Assembly: GCA_030670005.1 (NCBI GenBank) | Contig: DAOVCL010000120.1 | Coordinates: 1 to 6,424 of the forward strand | Length of the DNA stretch: 6,424 nucleotides | From: Candidatus Zixiibacteriota bacterium | GTDB lineage: Bacteria; SM23-81; DAOVCL01 | Reading direction: 5' to 3' | In this document: positions 1-5,947 of the stretch, piece by piece | Layout: the number at the start of each line of letters is the position of its first letter | Numbering within the stretch: position 1 is the stretch's first letter | The notes under the pieces: model-generated | The model's database searches: none | Told to the model about the DNA's origin: nothing | Seen by the model: the letters and a program-made list of their open reading frames with translations, nothing else | Program-made: the position numbers and the translations under genes

Positions 1-36
1 TTCGTATTATTAAACAGAGTGAAGTGAGGTCCAAAC

Positions 37-375
37 TTGCAGTTCTCATACAGGGAAGAGGATGATGTAACCATTGTGGAGCCCCAGGGGAAGATAATGG
101 GTGGTCCAGATGCCAGACTTCTCCACGAGAGGCTATACGAACTTATTGATCAGGGTAAAAAGAAAGTAGTGATTGACCTTTTCAGGGTGAACTGGATGAA
201 TAGCTCAGGGTTAGGCATATTGATCGGCAGCCTGATTAGCTTGAGGAACAAGGGGGGAAATCTGAAGTTGGCCCGGGCAACTGAAAGGATAAGAAACCTC
301 CTGCAGGTCACAAAACTCGACACTGTGTTTGATAGCTATGACACGGTAGAGAAAGCTATAGGAAGCTTCATTTAA
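37..375 (+). CDS. STAS-domain anti-sigma factor antagonist (RsbV/SpoIIAA-like)
   Basis: This 112-residue protein is a single STAS domain, the usual length for stand-alone RsbV/SpoIIAA proteins. In that family the unphosphorylated protein binds an RsbW-type kinase and frees the kinase's sigma factor or other target; phosphorylation on Ser switches it off. The signature lies at residues 44-64: a hydrophobic strand VVIDL, then WMNSSGLG. By alignment with SpoIIAA, Ser56 is the likely phosphosite (Ser57 follows it), and the usual preceding Asp is Asn55. The C-terminal part (LKLARATERIRNLLQVTKL, residues 76-94) also fits the fold. The start is TTG at 37, with a GTGAGGT ribosome-binding site about 7 bases upstream; no in-frame ATG gives a full domain. 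It is cytoplasmic. The matching kinase and two candidate phosphatases lie downstream on the same strand, separated by a repeat-filled gap. Fold assignment is firm; the partner is inferred from context. Confidence 0.93.
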   Translation: MQFSYREEDDVTIVEPQGKIMGGPDARLLHERLYELIDQGKKKVVIDLFRVNWMNSSGLGILIGSLISLRNKGGNLKLARATERIRNLLQVTKLDTVFDSYDTVEKAIGSFI

Positions 376-387
376 GAGACATGAAAC

Positions 388-560
388 GAACTTAGCTCCC
401 TTCGGTCGCTAACTTCCCATAGGGTCTTTCGACCCTTCCCGATCTAAATCGGGACTCGGATTGCTCCACTGTCATGATTGAATCCCGCACTCATGCATAA
501 GTGCGGCACTTCAAACAACCCCAGACATTTCGAAATTTCTTAGAAATTCCGAAATGTCGA
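388..560 (+). repeat. ~170-bp multi-hairpin repeat, copy 1 (REP-like element)
   Basis: This non-coding element starts 12 bases after the STAS stop codon and matches, in inverted orientation, the element at 6130-6297. In order it holds: a conserved head GAACTTAGCTCCCTTC; hairpin 421-436 (6-bp stem, TTTC loop); hairpin 437-454 (7-bp stem TCCCGAT/ATCGGGA); a conserved block ATTGCTCCACTGTCA; hairpin 478-514 (outer TTGAA/TTCAA, inner CCGCACT/AGTGCGG); and a terminal hairpin 524-558 (15-base arms with one mismatch, CTTAG loop) ending in GTCGA. The head and the last 25 bases are almost identical in both copies, while the inner stems differ in sequence but remain stems. The ends are not inverted repeats of each other, unlike a classical insertion sequence. 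It resembles REP/BIME-type palindromic elements. A RAYT gene in the same window supports that reading, but the link is inferred. Confidence 0.85.
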
Positions 561-607
561 GTTACTACTTGGAGCACATTATAGTTTGCACATTGGTATT
601 TCAAGTG

Positions 608-707
608 TCATTGCGAGGAGTCCCGAAAGCTTTCGGGATGACGAAGCAATCTGTTAGTTTCAATCCCCATTTAGTGTTCGTCCCGATTTCATCGGGACTC
701 GCAATGA
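608..707. mobile_element. MITE-like palindromic element with 10-bp terminal inverted repeats
   Basis: TCATTGCGAG at 608-617 is the exact reverse complement of CTCGCAATGA at 698-707. Inside lie a perfect 18-bp palindrome (621-638, TCCCGAAAGC/TTTCGGGA) and a second hairpin (681-697, TCCCGAT/ATCGGGA with TTC loop). AGTG occurs immediately outside both ends (604-607 and 708-711) and may be a 4-bp target-site duplication, though a 4-base match is weak evidence. The inner stem TCCCGAT/ATCGGGA also occurs in the neighbouring 170-bp element (437-454), so the two share building material. No coding capacity is seen; an apparent reading frame through here is just translated repeat. If mobile, it would depend on a transposase supplied elsewhere. 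Confidence 0.65.
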
Positions 708-748
708 AGTGTAATCTATTTTACGCTCCCAGTAGTAGTTCTCTTCCC

Positions 749-775
749 AGGGTAGGTCTAAGGCCTACCCTTTTT
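749..775 (+). terminator. Terminator-like hairpin upstream of the first phosphatase gene
   Basis: AGGGTAGG (749-756) pairs with CCTACCCT (764-771) around a 7-base loop, giving an 8-bp GC-rich stem; with the last stem base the run downstream is TTTTT. This looks like an intrinsic terminator on the + strand. It ends only 28 bases before the ATG at 804, leaving no room for a normal promoter after it, so it could be a leader attenuator or a leaky stop for upstream transcription. The T tract is short and soon broken by GG, hence moderate confidence. Confidence 0.45.
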
Positions 776-803
776 GGTATATCCCTTAACGAAGGAAGGA
801 TAG

Positions 804-2576
804 ATGCCCCTAAAAGTTCAGAAGACAGAGGATGGTCTTAGTCATCAAGGTCATCTTCAACCTTCCCATCTCTGGCCTCTCATCAAAGCAGGTAGACAAC
901 TCAACTCCACCCTGGATTTTGAGGAGCTTCTCTCCATCACAGCAAGGTTAACCAGAGAGCTAATAGGGGTTGAAGCCTGTTCGCTCCTCTTGCTGGATAA
1001 AAGGAGAGAGGAGCTCTTCTTCCAGATCCTCTCCAATCAGAGGGTAAAAGAGCAAGAGGCAATTAGGCTGAGAGTGGGCGAGGGGATTGCCGGTTGGGTG
1101 GCTCAAGAGGGGAGAGCGAAAATGGTGAACCAACCGGAGGAGGACCCCCAATTTTCCCCTGAAAAGGAGGGAGCGATCTCACAGGGGGCCCTTTTCGCCC
1201 CTTTAAGGGGAAGAAGAGAGGTCTTGGGCGTCTTGGAGGCAATCAACCCACTTGATGGCAGACCATTCACTTACGAAAGCTTAGCCCTTCTCTCAGCCTT
1301 TGCCGAGCAGGTAGGGATTGCCATTGAGAACTCTCGCCTCTATAATCAGGCAAGGAGGGAGATGATAGAGAAGTCCACCCTCTGTGAGATAGGGAAAAAG
1401 GTCACCTCTTCCCTAAAATTGAGCGAGGTCCTGGAGTTGATAATCGATTCCCTGCGTAAGGTGGTGGACTACGATGCCGCAGGGATTTACCTTATTGATC
1501 CAGATAATCAGCAGATCAGGAGGGAAATGACCAAAGGTTACCGCCCAGATATGGAGGATAAGGTGAGGTTAAAGGTGGGGGAGGGGGTTATGGGGTGGGT
1601 GGCAAAAACGGGGAAGGGAGAGATCGTCCCAGATGTCTCCCAAGATCCTCGCTATGTAATGGCTAAAGAGAACACCAAATCGGAGTTAGCAGCGCCCCTG
1701 ATGAGCAAAAGAAAGGTTATTGGGGTCTTTAACTTAGAGAGCGAAAGGCTAAACGCCTATGATGAGGAGGATCTTCTGCTTCTCACCGCCTTTGCCAGTC
1801 AGGCAGCGGTGGCTGTGGAAAACGCCCTCCTCCACGAGGAGGTAACCCAGAAGAAGCTACTGGATAAGGATCTGGCCTTAGCCAGGCAGATTCAACGCAG
1901 CTTTCTGCCAAAGTTCCGCCCGCGAATACCGGGTTTTGATATCTCTGGTATAAATCTTCCTTCCCAACAGGTGGGGGGAGACTACTACGATTTCATCCAT
2001 ATAGCCGATGGGCAGTTGGGGTTAGTGGTAGGGGATGTCTCTGGAAAGGGGATTTCGGCTTCCCTAATAATGGCCAGCTTCCGGGCCAGCCTTATCGCCG
2101 AGATAAGAAACAACTATGCCATAGGCAAGATCTTGAAGAAGGTAAACAATCTCCTCTATGAGAGCACAGAAGAGGACAAGTTTGTCTCTGCCATCTACGG
2201 GGTTCTGGATACGGGGAAAAGGGTCTTTACCTATGCCAACGCTGGACACAATCCACCTATTCTCTTTAGAAGAGGAGGGGAGATAAAATACCTGGAGACA
2301 GGCGGTATAGTTTTGGGGTGGCTCTACAACTCGGTCTATCAGGAGGATAGAATTAAGCTGGCCCCCGGAGACATCTTGGTGATGTACACCGATGGGGTGA
2401 CAGAGGCGATCAATCAACAGGGAGAGGAGTTCGGGGTTAATAGATTACTGGAGATCATCAAGGGAAACATTAGTTTGACAGCGAGGGCTCTTCGGCTGAA
2501 GATAGTAGAAGAGGTGAGGAGTTTTGCCCCCTCTCAAGGGGATGACCTCACTCTGGTAGTGGTAAAGGCAGAATAA
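804..2576 (+). CDS. GAF-GAF-PP2C (SpoIIE/RsbU-type) serine phosphatase
   Basis: This 590-residue soluble protein has no membrane segment. It has two tandem GAF sensor domains (about 38-178 and 205-342), a short helical, probably coiled-coil linker (342-365) ending in the ARQIQ..FLP motif typical of this family, and a C-terminal PP2C/SpoIIE phosphatase domain (about 368-590). The Mn/Mg-binding aspartates are all present: Asp393 in GGDYYDF, Asp411 in GDVSGKG, Asp530 in YTDG and Asp581 in GDDLTL, so it should be active. RsbU-like enzymes dephosphorylate a phospho-Ser STAS antagonist; the STAS protein at 37-375 is the obvious candidate. It lacks an RsbT-binding N-terminal domain, so control probably comes from a ligand or redox signal at the GAF domains, which cannot be named from sequence. 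The ATG is preceded by GAAGGAAGGA at 791-800. The STAS gene lies upstream across a repeat-filled gap; the kinase gene follows after 103 bases. A paralogous phosphatase domain is encoded at 3091-5316. Confidence 0.93.
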   Translation: MPLKVQKTEDGLSHQGHLQPSHLWPLIKAGRQLNSTLDFEELLSITARLTRELIGVEACSLLLLDKRREELFFQILSNQRVKEQEAIRLRVGEGIAGWVAQEGRAKMVNQPEEDPQFSPEKEGAISQGALFAPLRGRREVLGVLEAINPLDGRPFTYESLALLSAFAEQVGIAIENSRLYNQARREMIEKSTLCEIGKKVTSSLKLSEVLELIIDSLRKVVDYDAAGIYLIDPDNQQIRREMTKGYRPDMEDKVRLKVGEGVMGWVAKTGKGEIVPDVSQDPRYVMAKENTKSELAAPLMSKRKVIGVFNLESERLNAYDEEDLLLLTAFASQAAVAVENALLHEEVTQKKLLDKDLALARQIQRSFLPKFRPRIPGFDISGINLPSQQVGGDYYDFIHIADGQLGLVVGDVSGKGISASLIMASFRASLIAEIRNNYAIGKILKKVNNLLYESTEEDKFVSAIYGVLDTGKRVFTYANAGHNPPILFRRGGEIKYLETGGIVLGWLYNSVYQEDRIKLAPGDILVMYTDGVTEAINQQGEEFGVNRLLEIIKGNISLTARALRLKIVEEVRSFAPSQGDDLTLVVVKAE

Positions 2577-2662
2577 AGGGGGGCGACTGCAATGCAGGCG
2601 GGCTTGGCTGAAGAAAAATTCCCTTAAGGCCAACGGCGAAGTTACAGCTCAAAAAAGAGAAC

Positions 2663-2678
2663 TTTCCCAGGAGGGAAA
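2663..2678 (+). promoter_or_regulatory. Ribosome-binding site in a small hairpin before a TTG start
   Basis: AGGAGGG (2669-2675) is a strong Shine-Dalgarno sequence lying 4 bases before the TTG start at 2680, and it decides that start, since no in-frame ATG or GTG lies close by. It sits in a small inverted repeat: TTTCCC (2663-2668), loop AGGA, GGGAAA (2673-2678). The stem would hide part of the Shine-Dalgarno, which together with the TTG start could keep kinase translation low. The site itself is clear; a regulatory role is speculative. Confidence 0.5.
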
Positions 2679-2679
2679 A

Positions 2680-3087
2680 TTGTCAAAGGAGGGTGGAAAG
2701 AAGATAGTTTTGACCCTCTCTCATTCTCCTTCGGCGGTGAAAAAGGCCGATGAGATCACTGAGAGGGTGGCCAGCCAGATGGGCTTTGATCCCAAATCGG
2801 TCGATGAGATTGCCATTTCGGCGACTGAGGCGGTGAACAACGCCATCGAACATGGCCAGGGCAAGATCTTCCTCTCCCTCTCCCCCTCCCAGGATAGGTT
2901 GACAATAGAGGTATGGGATGAGGGCCGTGGCTTTAATCCCCAGGAGCTCAGGGATCCCTCGAGCCCCCAGAATATAATGAAGACCAGAGGAAGGGGGATC
3001 TTCATTATGCGCTCCCTGATGGACGAGGTAAAGATTAGATTTAGGCCGGGGACCAGGGTGACCTTAGTCAAATATATGAGGAGATGA
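2680..3087 (+). CDS. RsbW/SpoIIAB-type anti-sigma factor serine kinase (HATPase)
   Basis: This 135-residue GHKL ATPase/kinase domain has the length usual for RsbW-like proteins. The ATP-binding boxes are visible: the N box EAVNNAIEH at 50-58 (catalytic Glu50, Mg-binding Asn54), the G1 box DEGRGF at 80-85, the ATP-lid and G2 region GRGIFIMRSLMDEV at 104-117, and GTRVTLVK at 124-131. Members phosphorylate a STAS antagonist and, in the other partner state, sequester a sigma factor or another effector. It is cytoplasmic and lacks the His-phosphorylation domain of true histidine kinases. The start is TTG with a strong Shine-Dalgarno. It lies between the two phosphatase genes, and its stop is 3 bases before the next ATG, so translational coupling with 3091-5316 is likely. 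The frame stays open upstream through the 103-base gap, but no ATG or GTG start is seen there. The sigma factor or other target is not in the window. Confidence 0.92.
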   Translation: MSKEGGKKIVLTLSHSPSAVKKADEITERVASQMGFDPKSVDEIAISATEAVNNAIEHGQGKIFLSLSPSQDRLTIEVWDEGRGFNPQELRDPSSPQNIMKTRGRGIFIMRSLMDEVKIRFRPGTRVTLVKYMRR

Positions 3088-3090
3088 ACT

Positions 3091-5316
3091 ATGTCTACCT
3101 ACCAGGTCATCGCCATTATTGGGTTCCTCCTGGGGGGCACGGTCCTTCTCCTCATCGGGCTGGTCATCTGGAGAGTCAACCCCAGAAGGAAGGAGAATGG
3201 GGTCACCGGTCTGATGCTCTGCTTTGCCAGCCTTGGCCCACTTATGGGGGGAATAGGCCTTATCCTGGACAAGTTAAATCCAGGAGGGATAGCTCTCTAT
3301 GCCCCATTTCTGGCAAACTTCTTCTACATCTGGGAGTTCTTTTTCCCCTTCCTCCTCCTCTTTGCCCTGGTCTTCCCTCAGGAGAACCCCTTCTATCTCA
3401 AACACCCCTGGATAAAATATCTCATATTCCTTCCTCATACCTTCCACTTCTTCTTCATTACCACCTTCTCCGAGTGGGGGAAGCTAATACCTCATTCCCT
3501 CTTGGAGGCCCTCTCTGACCGGTTTGGTCCCTTCTCTTCCCCCTTCAATTTTCTGGTCAAATTTACTGGGATAACTTTTTCCCTCCTCTTCAAGTTTCAC
3601 ATTAAGTTCTTCTCCTCCATAAACCTGGTTTACTTCCTCTTGGGGATGTGGCTTCTCCACCGAGGCTATAGGGAGATAAAGAACCCCAAGCTAAGGAGAG
3701 GGATGGGCCTGCTTGTCTATGGAATAAGGTCAGGCGTAGGGCTTTATGCCGCGGCCTATATCCTGCCGGTTCTCCTTCCCCTGCATATCCCTGGTGACCT
3801 CAAGCTCTTTTTGGCCCTGCTGGCCGTGATAGTGGGGAGTGGAGCTGTTGCCTGGGCAGTTACCCGGCATCAACTCCTGGATGTAGAGGCCATTGTCAGA
3901 CAGAGTTTAGTCTACTTCTTCACTATTGGGTTTTTTATTCTCGTCTACCTCCTGATGATAAGAAGGTTAAGTCAGGCGCTCTCTCTTTCTTTGGGTAGGG
4001 ATCTCCCTCTTTTCGATGTGGCCTTTATTATCCTGGCTATCCTTATCTTCCGCCCCCTTATGGAGAGGATAGAAAGGATGATGGAAAGGGTCAGTGTTAA
4101 GGAAGGAGGAGATTACCGCACCCTGCTCAGGACGCTGAGCAGTGAGATCGTCTCCCTGTTGGACTTTGACGGCCTATGGAGGAGACTGGAAAATACCCTG
4201 AAAAATGGACTTATGGTTCAAGGGGTCTTCCTGGTGATCAGGGACAGGGGAGATGGGGAGTTTCTGGTTGATTGGGGAAGGGGGAAGGCTAAGATAGATT
4301 TGGGTGATAGCGCGATGAGGGAGTTGGCAGAAAGGGGAGGGCCCATCTTGGCAGAGGAGTTTATGGAGAACCTGCCTGAGGGGGAAACTTTCCAACCGGA
4401 CTTTAAACCCTACCTTCTCTTTCCCCTCTTGAGGGGGGAGGAGTTTATAGGTTTCTTTGGCTTGGGGGAGAAGGTGCGGGGATTTCGCTATACCTATGAT
4501 GAGATCACCCTGCTTGGCTTTCTCTCCAACCAACTGGCCGTGGCCTTAGTGAACTCCAAACTCTATGCGGAGGCCTTAGAGAAGAGAAGGTTGGACGACG
4601 AGATGGCTCTGGCCCGCCAAATCCAGGACTCTCTTCTCCCCTCGTCCCCCCCTCATCTCCCAGGTATGGAGATATCTGTGGAGACCAGGCCCTGTAGACA
4701 GGTAGGAGGGGATTACTTTGATTTTCTCACCACCAAGAGGGGAGATCTGGGAATCGCCATAGGTGATGTATCGGGAAAGGGCATGCCCGCTGCCCTGCTT
4801 ATGTCCTCACTTCAGGCCTCCCTGCGAGCGGAGGTGGAGAATGGCCATCCCATCCAGGAGACGATAAGGTTGGTTAATTCCCTTCTCTTCAAAAGCACCA
4901 CTCCAGAGAAGTTTGTCACCCTTTTCTACGGGGAGCTTGATCCCCAGCAAAGGACCCTCTCCTACTGCAACGCCGGCCACAACTATCCACTTCTCGTGCA
5001 CTCCACCGGCAGGGTGGAGAAATTGGAAAAGGGGGGAACCATCTTAGGGGCCTTCCCCGATGTTAAATATGAGGTCGGTAGAACTCAACTCTCCTGGGGT
5101 GACCTTCTCATCCTCTATACCGACGGGGTGACAGAGGCCCTAAACCAGGGGGAAGAGGAGTATGGTGAGGAGAGGTTGCTCACTTCAGTGATACGCTACA
5201 GGGGTTTAAGCCCCCAAAGAATAAAAGAGAATATCCTCAGTGCGGTAAAAGAGTTTAGCGACCCCGCTCCTCCCTATGATGATTTGACCATAATGGTTTT
5301 AAAGATCAGTGAATAG
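3091..5316 (+). CDS. Membrane-anchored GAF-PP2C (SpoIIE/RsbU-type) serine phosphatase
   Basis: This 741-residue protein has an N-terminal region with about 8-10 hydrophobic segments (roughly 5-27, 39-59, 77-96, 109-125, 152-190 in one or two passes, 208-231, 237-257, 269-290, 309-320). The segment HQLLDVEAIVRQSLVY (260-275) resembles the end of the 7TM sensor regions in some bacterial signalling proteins. A divergent GAF-like domain follows (about 345-490), then a helical linker with ARQIQDSLLP (508-517) and a PP2C/SpoIIE phosphatase domain (about 518-738). Metal-binding Asp541 (GGDYFDF), Asp559 (GDVSGKG), Asp678 (YTDG) and Asp731 (YDDLTI) are intact, so it should be active. The phosphatase half is clearly paralogous to that of 804-2576, while the sensor half differs. 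It probably passes a membrane or envelope signal to the same STAS antagonist. The ATG follows GAGGAG at 3078-3083, inside the end of the kinase gene. The ligand is unknown. Confidence 0.92.
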   Translation: MSTYQVIAIIGFLLGGTVLLLIGLVIWRVNPRRKENGVTGLMLCFASLGPLMGGIGLILDKLNPGGIALYAPFLANFFYIWEFFFPFLLLFALVFPQENPFYLKHPWIKYLIFLPHTFHFFFITTFSEWGKLIPHSLLEALSDRFGPFSSPFNFLVKFTGITFSLLFKFHIKFFSSINLVYFLLGMWLLHRGYREIKNPKLRRGMGLLVYGIRSGVGLYAAAYILPVLLPLHIPGDLKLFLALLAVIVGSGAVAWAVTRHQLLDVEAIVRQSLVYFFTIGFFILVYLLMIRRLSQALSLSLGRDLPLFDVAFIILAILIFRPLMERIERMMERVSVKEGGDYRTLLRTLSSEIVSLLDFDGLWRRLENTLKNGLMVQGVFLVIRDRGDGEFLVDWGRGKAKIDLGDSAMRELAERGGPILAEEFMENLPEGETFQPDFKPYLLFPLLRGEEFIGFFGLGEKVRGFRYTYDEITLLGFLSNQLAVALVNSKLYAEALEKRRLDDEMALARQIQDSLLPSSPPHLPGMEISVETRPCRQVGGDYFDFLTTKRGDLGIAIGDVSGKGMPAALLMSSLQASLRAEVENGHPIQETIRLVNSLLFKSTTPEKFVTLFYGELDPQQRTLSYCNAGHNYPLLVHSTGRVEKLEKGGTILGAFPDVKYEVGRTQLSWGDLLILYTDGVTEALNQGEEEYGEERLLTSVIRYRGLSPQRIKENILSAVKEFSDPAPPYDDLTIMVLKISE

Positions 5317-5490
5317 CCCCCGAGAATGATAACTCCGAAAGGTTGATATGAATTTTGGTCCCGCCCCGAGGTTGAATGGTTTTTGTTCTTGATGTAAGAT
5401 AGCTCGGCAAAAAGTTTGTATTTTTTCAACTACTTTAATCAATACATACTATTCGCTTCAAATTATCAAGCACTTTCTGCACCACCGTCC
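5317..5490. other. AT-rich spacer between signalling locus and mobile debris
   Basis: This 174-base stretch separates the + strand locus from the - strand debris. About 5380-5475 is visibly richer in A and T than the flanking genes. I see no convincing intrinsic terminator for the phosphatase gene and no conserved reading frame. A - strand TTG-started frame of about 50 codons crosses it into the phosphatase gene, but it has no recognisable motif or ribosome-binding site. The break between locus and RHS fragment probably lies near 5490. Confidence 0.4.
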
Positions 5491-5946
5491 CTATAAGTCC
5501 TGGGGATCATTGAGGTCTGGTGGGCCTGGATCCGGGGTGATGAACCTCCCCACTCCAGGATTATAATACCTGGCACCAAAGTAGTAGAGGCCAAGGCCTG
5601 TCTCTGAGTCAAGTTCCTTGCCCGTGAACTTGTGGGTGTTGGCCACCGAGCCTGTCTCTTGGCTTATCCTCCCAAAGGGATAGTAGTGGTACCTTTCCAA
5701 CGCATCTCCAGAGCTGTTGGTGATGACCACAGGTGAGCCAAGGGGGTCTAAGTGGTAGTAGTAGACCTCACCATCTCCGGTTAGCATGGCCAGATGCCTG
5801 CCATTGGCATAGATGTATTTGGTGGTAGTGGTAGTGTCCGCGGATCTTGTAGCCAGAGGAATATTTTCCTCCTCATAATTATCAGGTGCAGTATAATCTG
5901 AACCGTCTATCCATTCTGTGAAGGATTTCGGGGGACACCATACTAA
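5491..5946 (-). pseudogene. RHS/YD-repeat core fragment, truncated at both ends
   Basis: About 150 codons encode the C-terminal part of an RHS-repeat core: KYIYANGRHLAM, then YYYHLDPLGSPVVIT, YHYYPFGRI, KFTGKELDSETG and YYFGARYYNPGVGRFITPDP. RHS proteins are large secreted or cell-surface shells, often carrying a variable C-terminal toxin. Only the end of the core remains. The frame runs past the first usable Met (5787) up to about 5946, and RHS-like residues continue into that part, so no real start is present. The frame stops at DPQDL, where family members usually continue into NRYSYV-like sequence and a variable tip. No N-terminal repeats, signal peptide or toxin domain are present. The upstream edge abuts the stop codon of the RAYT gene on the same strand, which suggests a junction caused by insertion or deletion. 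It is most likely a non-functional remnant; an orphan tip cassette is possible but less likely. Confidence 0.8.
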
Positions 5947-5947
5947 T

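Noticed and set aside
421..560. The run of hairpins as a CRISPR array or riboswitch
   Set aside because: There are no regularly spaced direct repeats or spacers, and no riboswitch core is recognisable; the inverted copy in an unrelated place points to a dispersed element.
554..841. A 95-codon + strand open frame across the repeat zone
   Set aside because: It is a translation of the hairpin repeats and the MITE-like element, overlaps the start of the phosphatase gene in another frame, and has no protein family features.
2592..2627. A tiny ATG-started frame (11 codons) in the gap before the kinase gene
   Set aside because: Very short, with no good ribosome-binding site and no recognisable leader-peptide pattern.
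3084..3518. A 144-codon + strand frame overlapping the membrane phosphatase
   Set aside because: It is an out-of-frame shadow, rich in Pro, His and Ser, of a membrane region with clear coding features in the other frame.
5300..5450. A - strand TTG-started frame of about 50 codons in the AT-rich spacer
   Set aside because: No ribosome-binding site, no motif, and it runs antisense into the end of the phosphatase gene.
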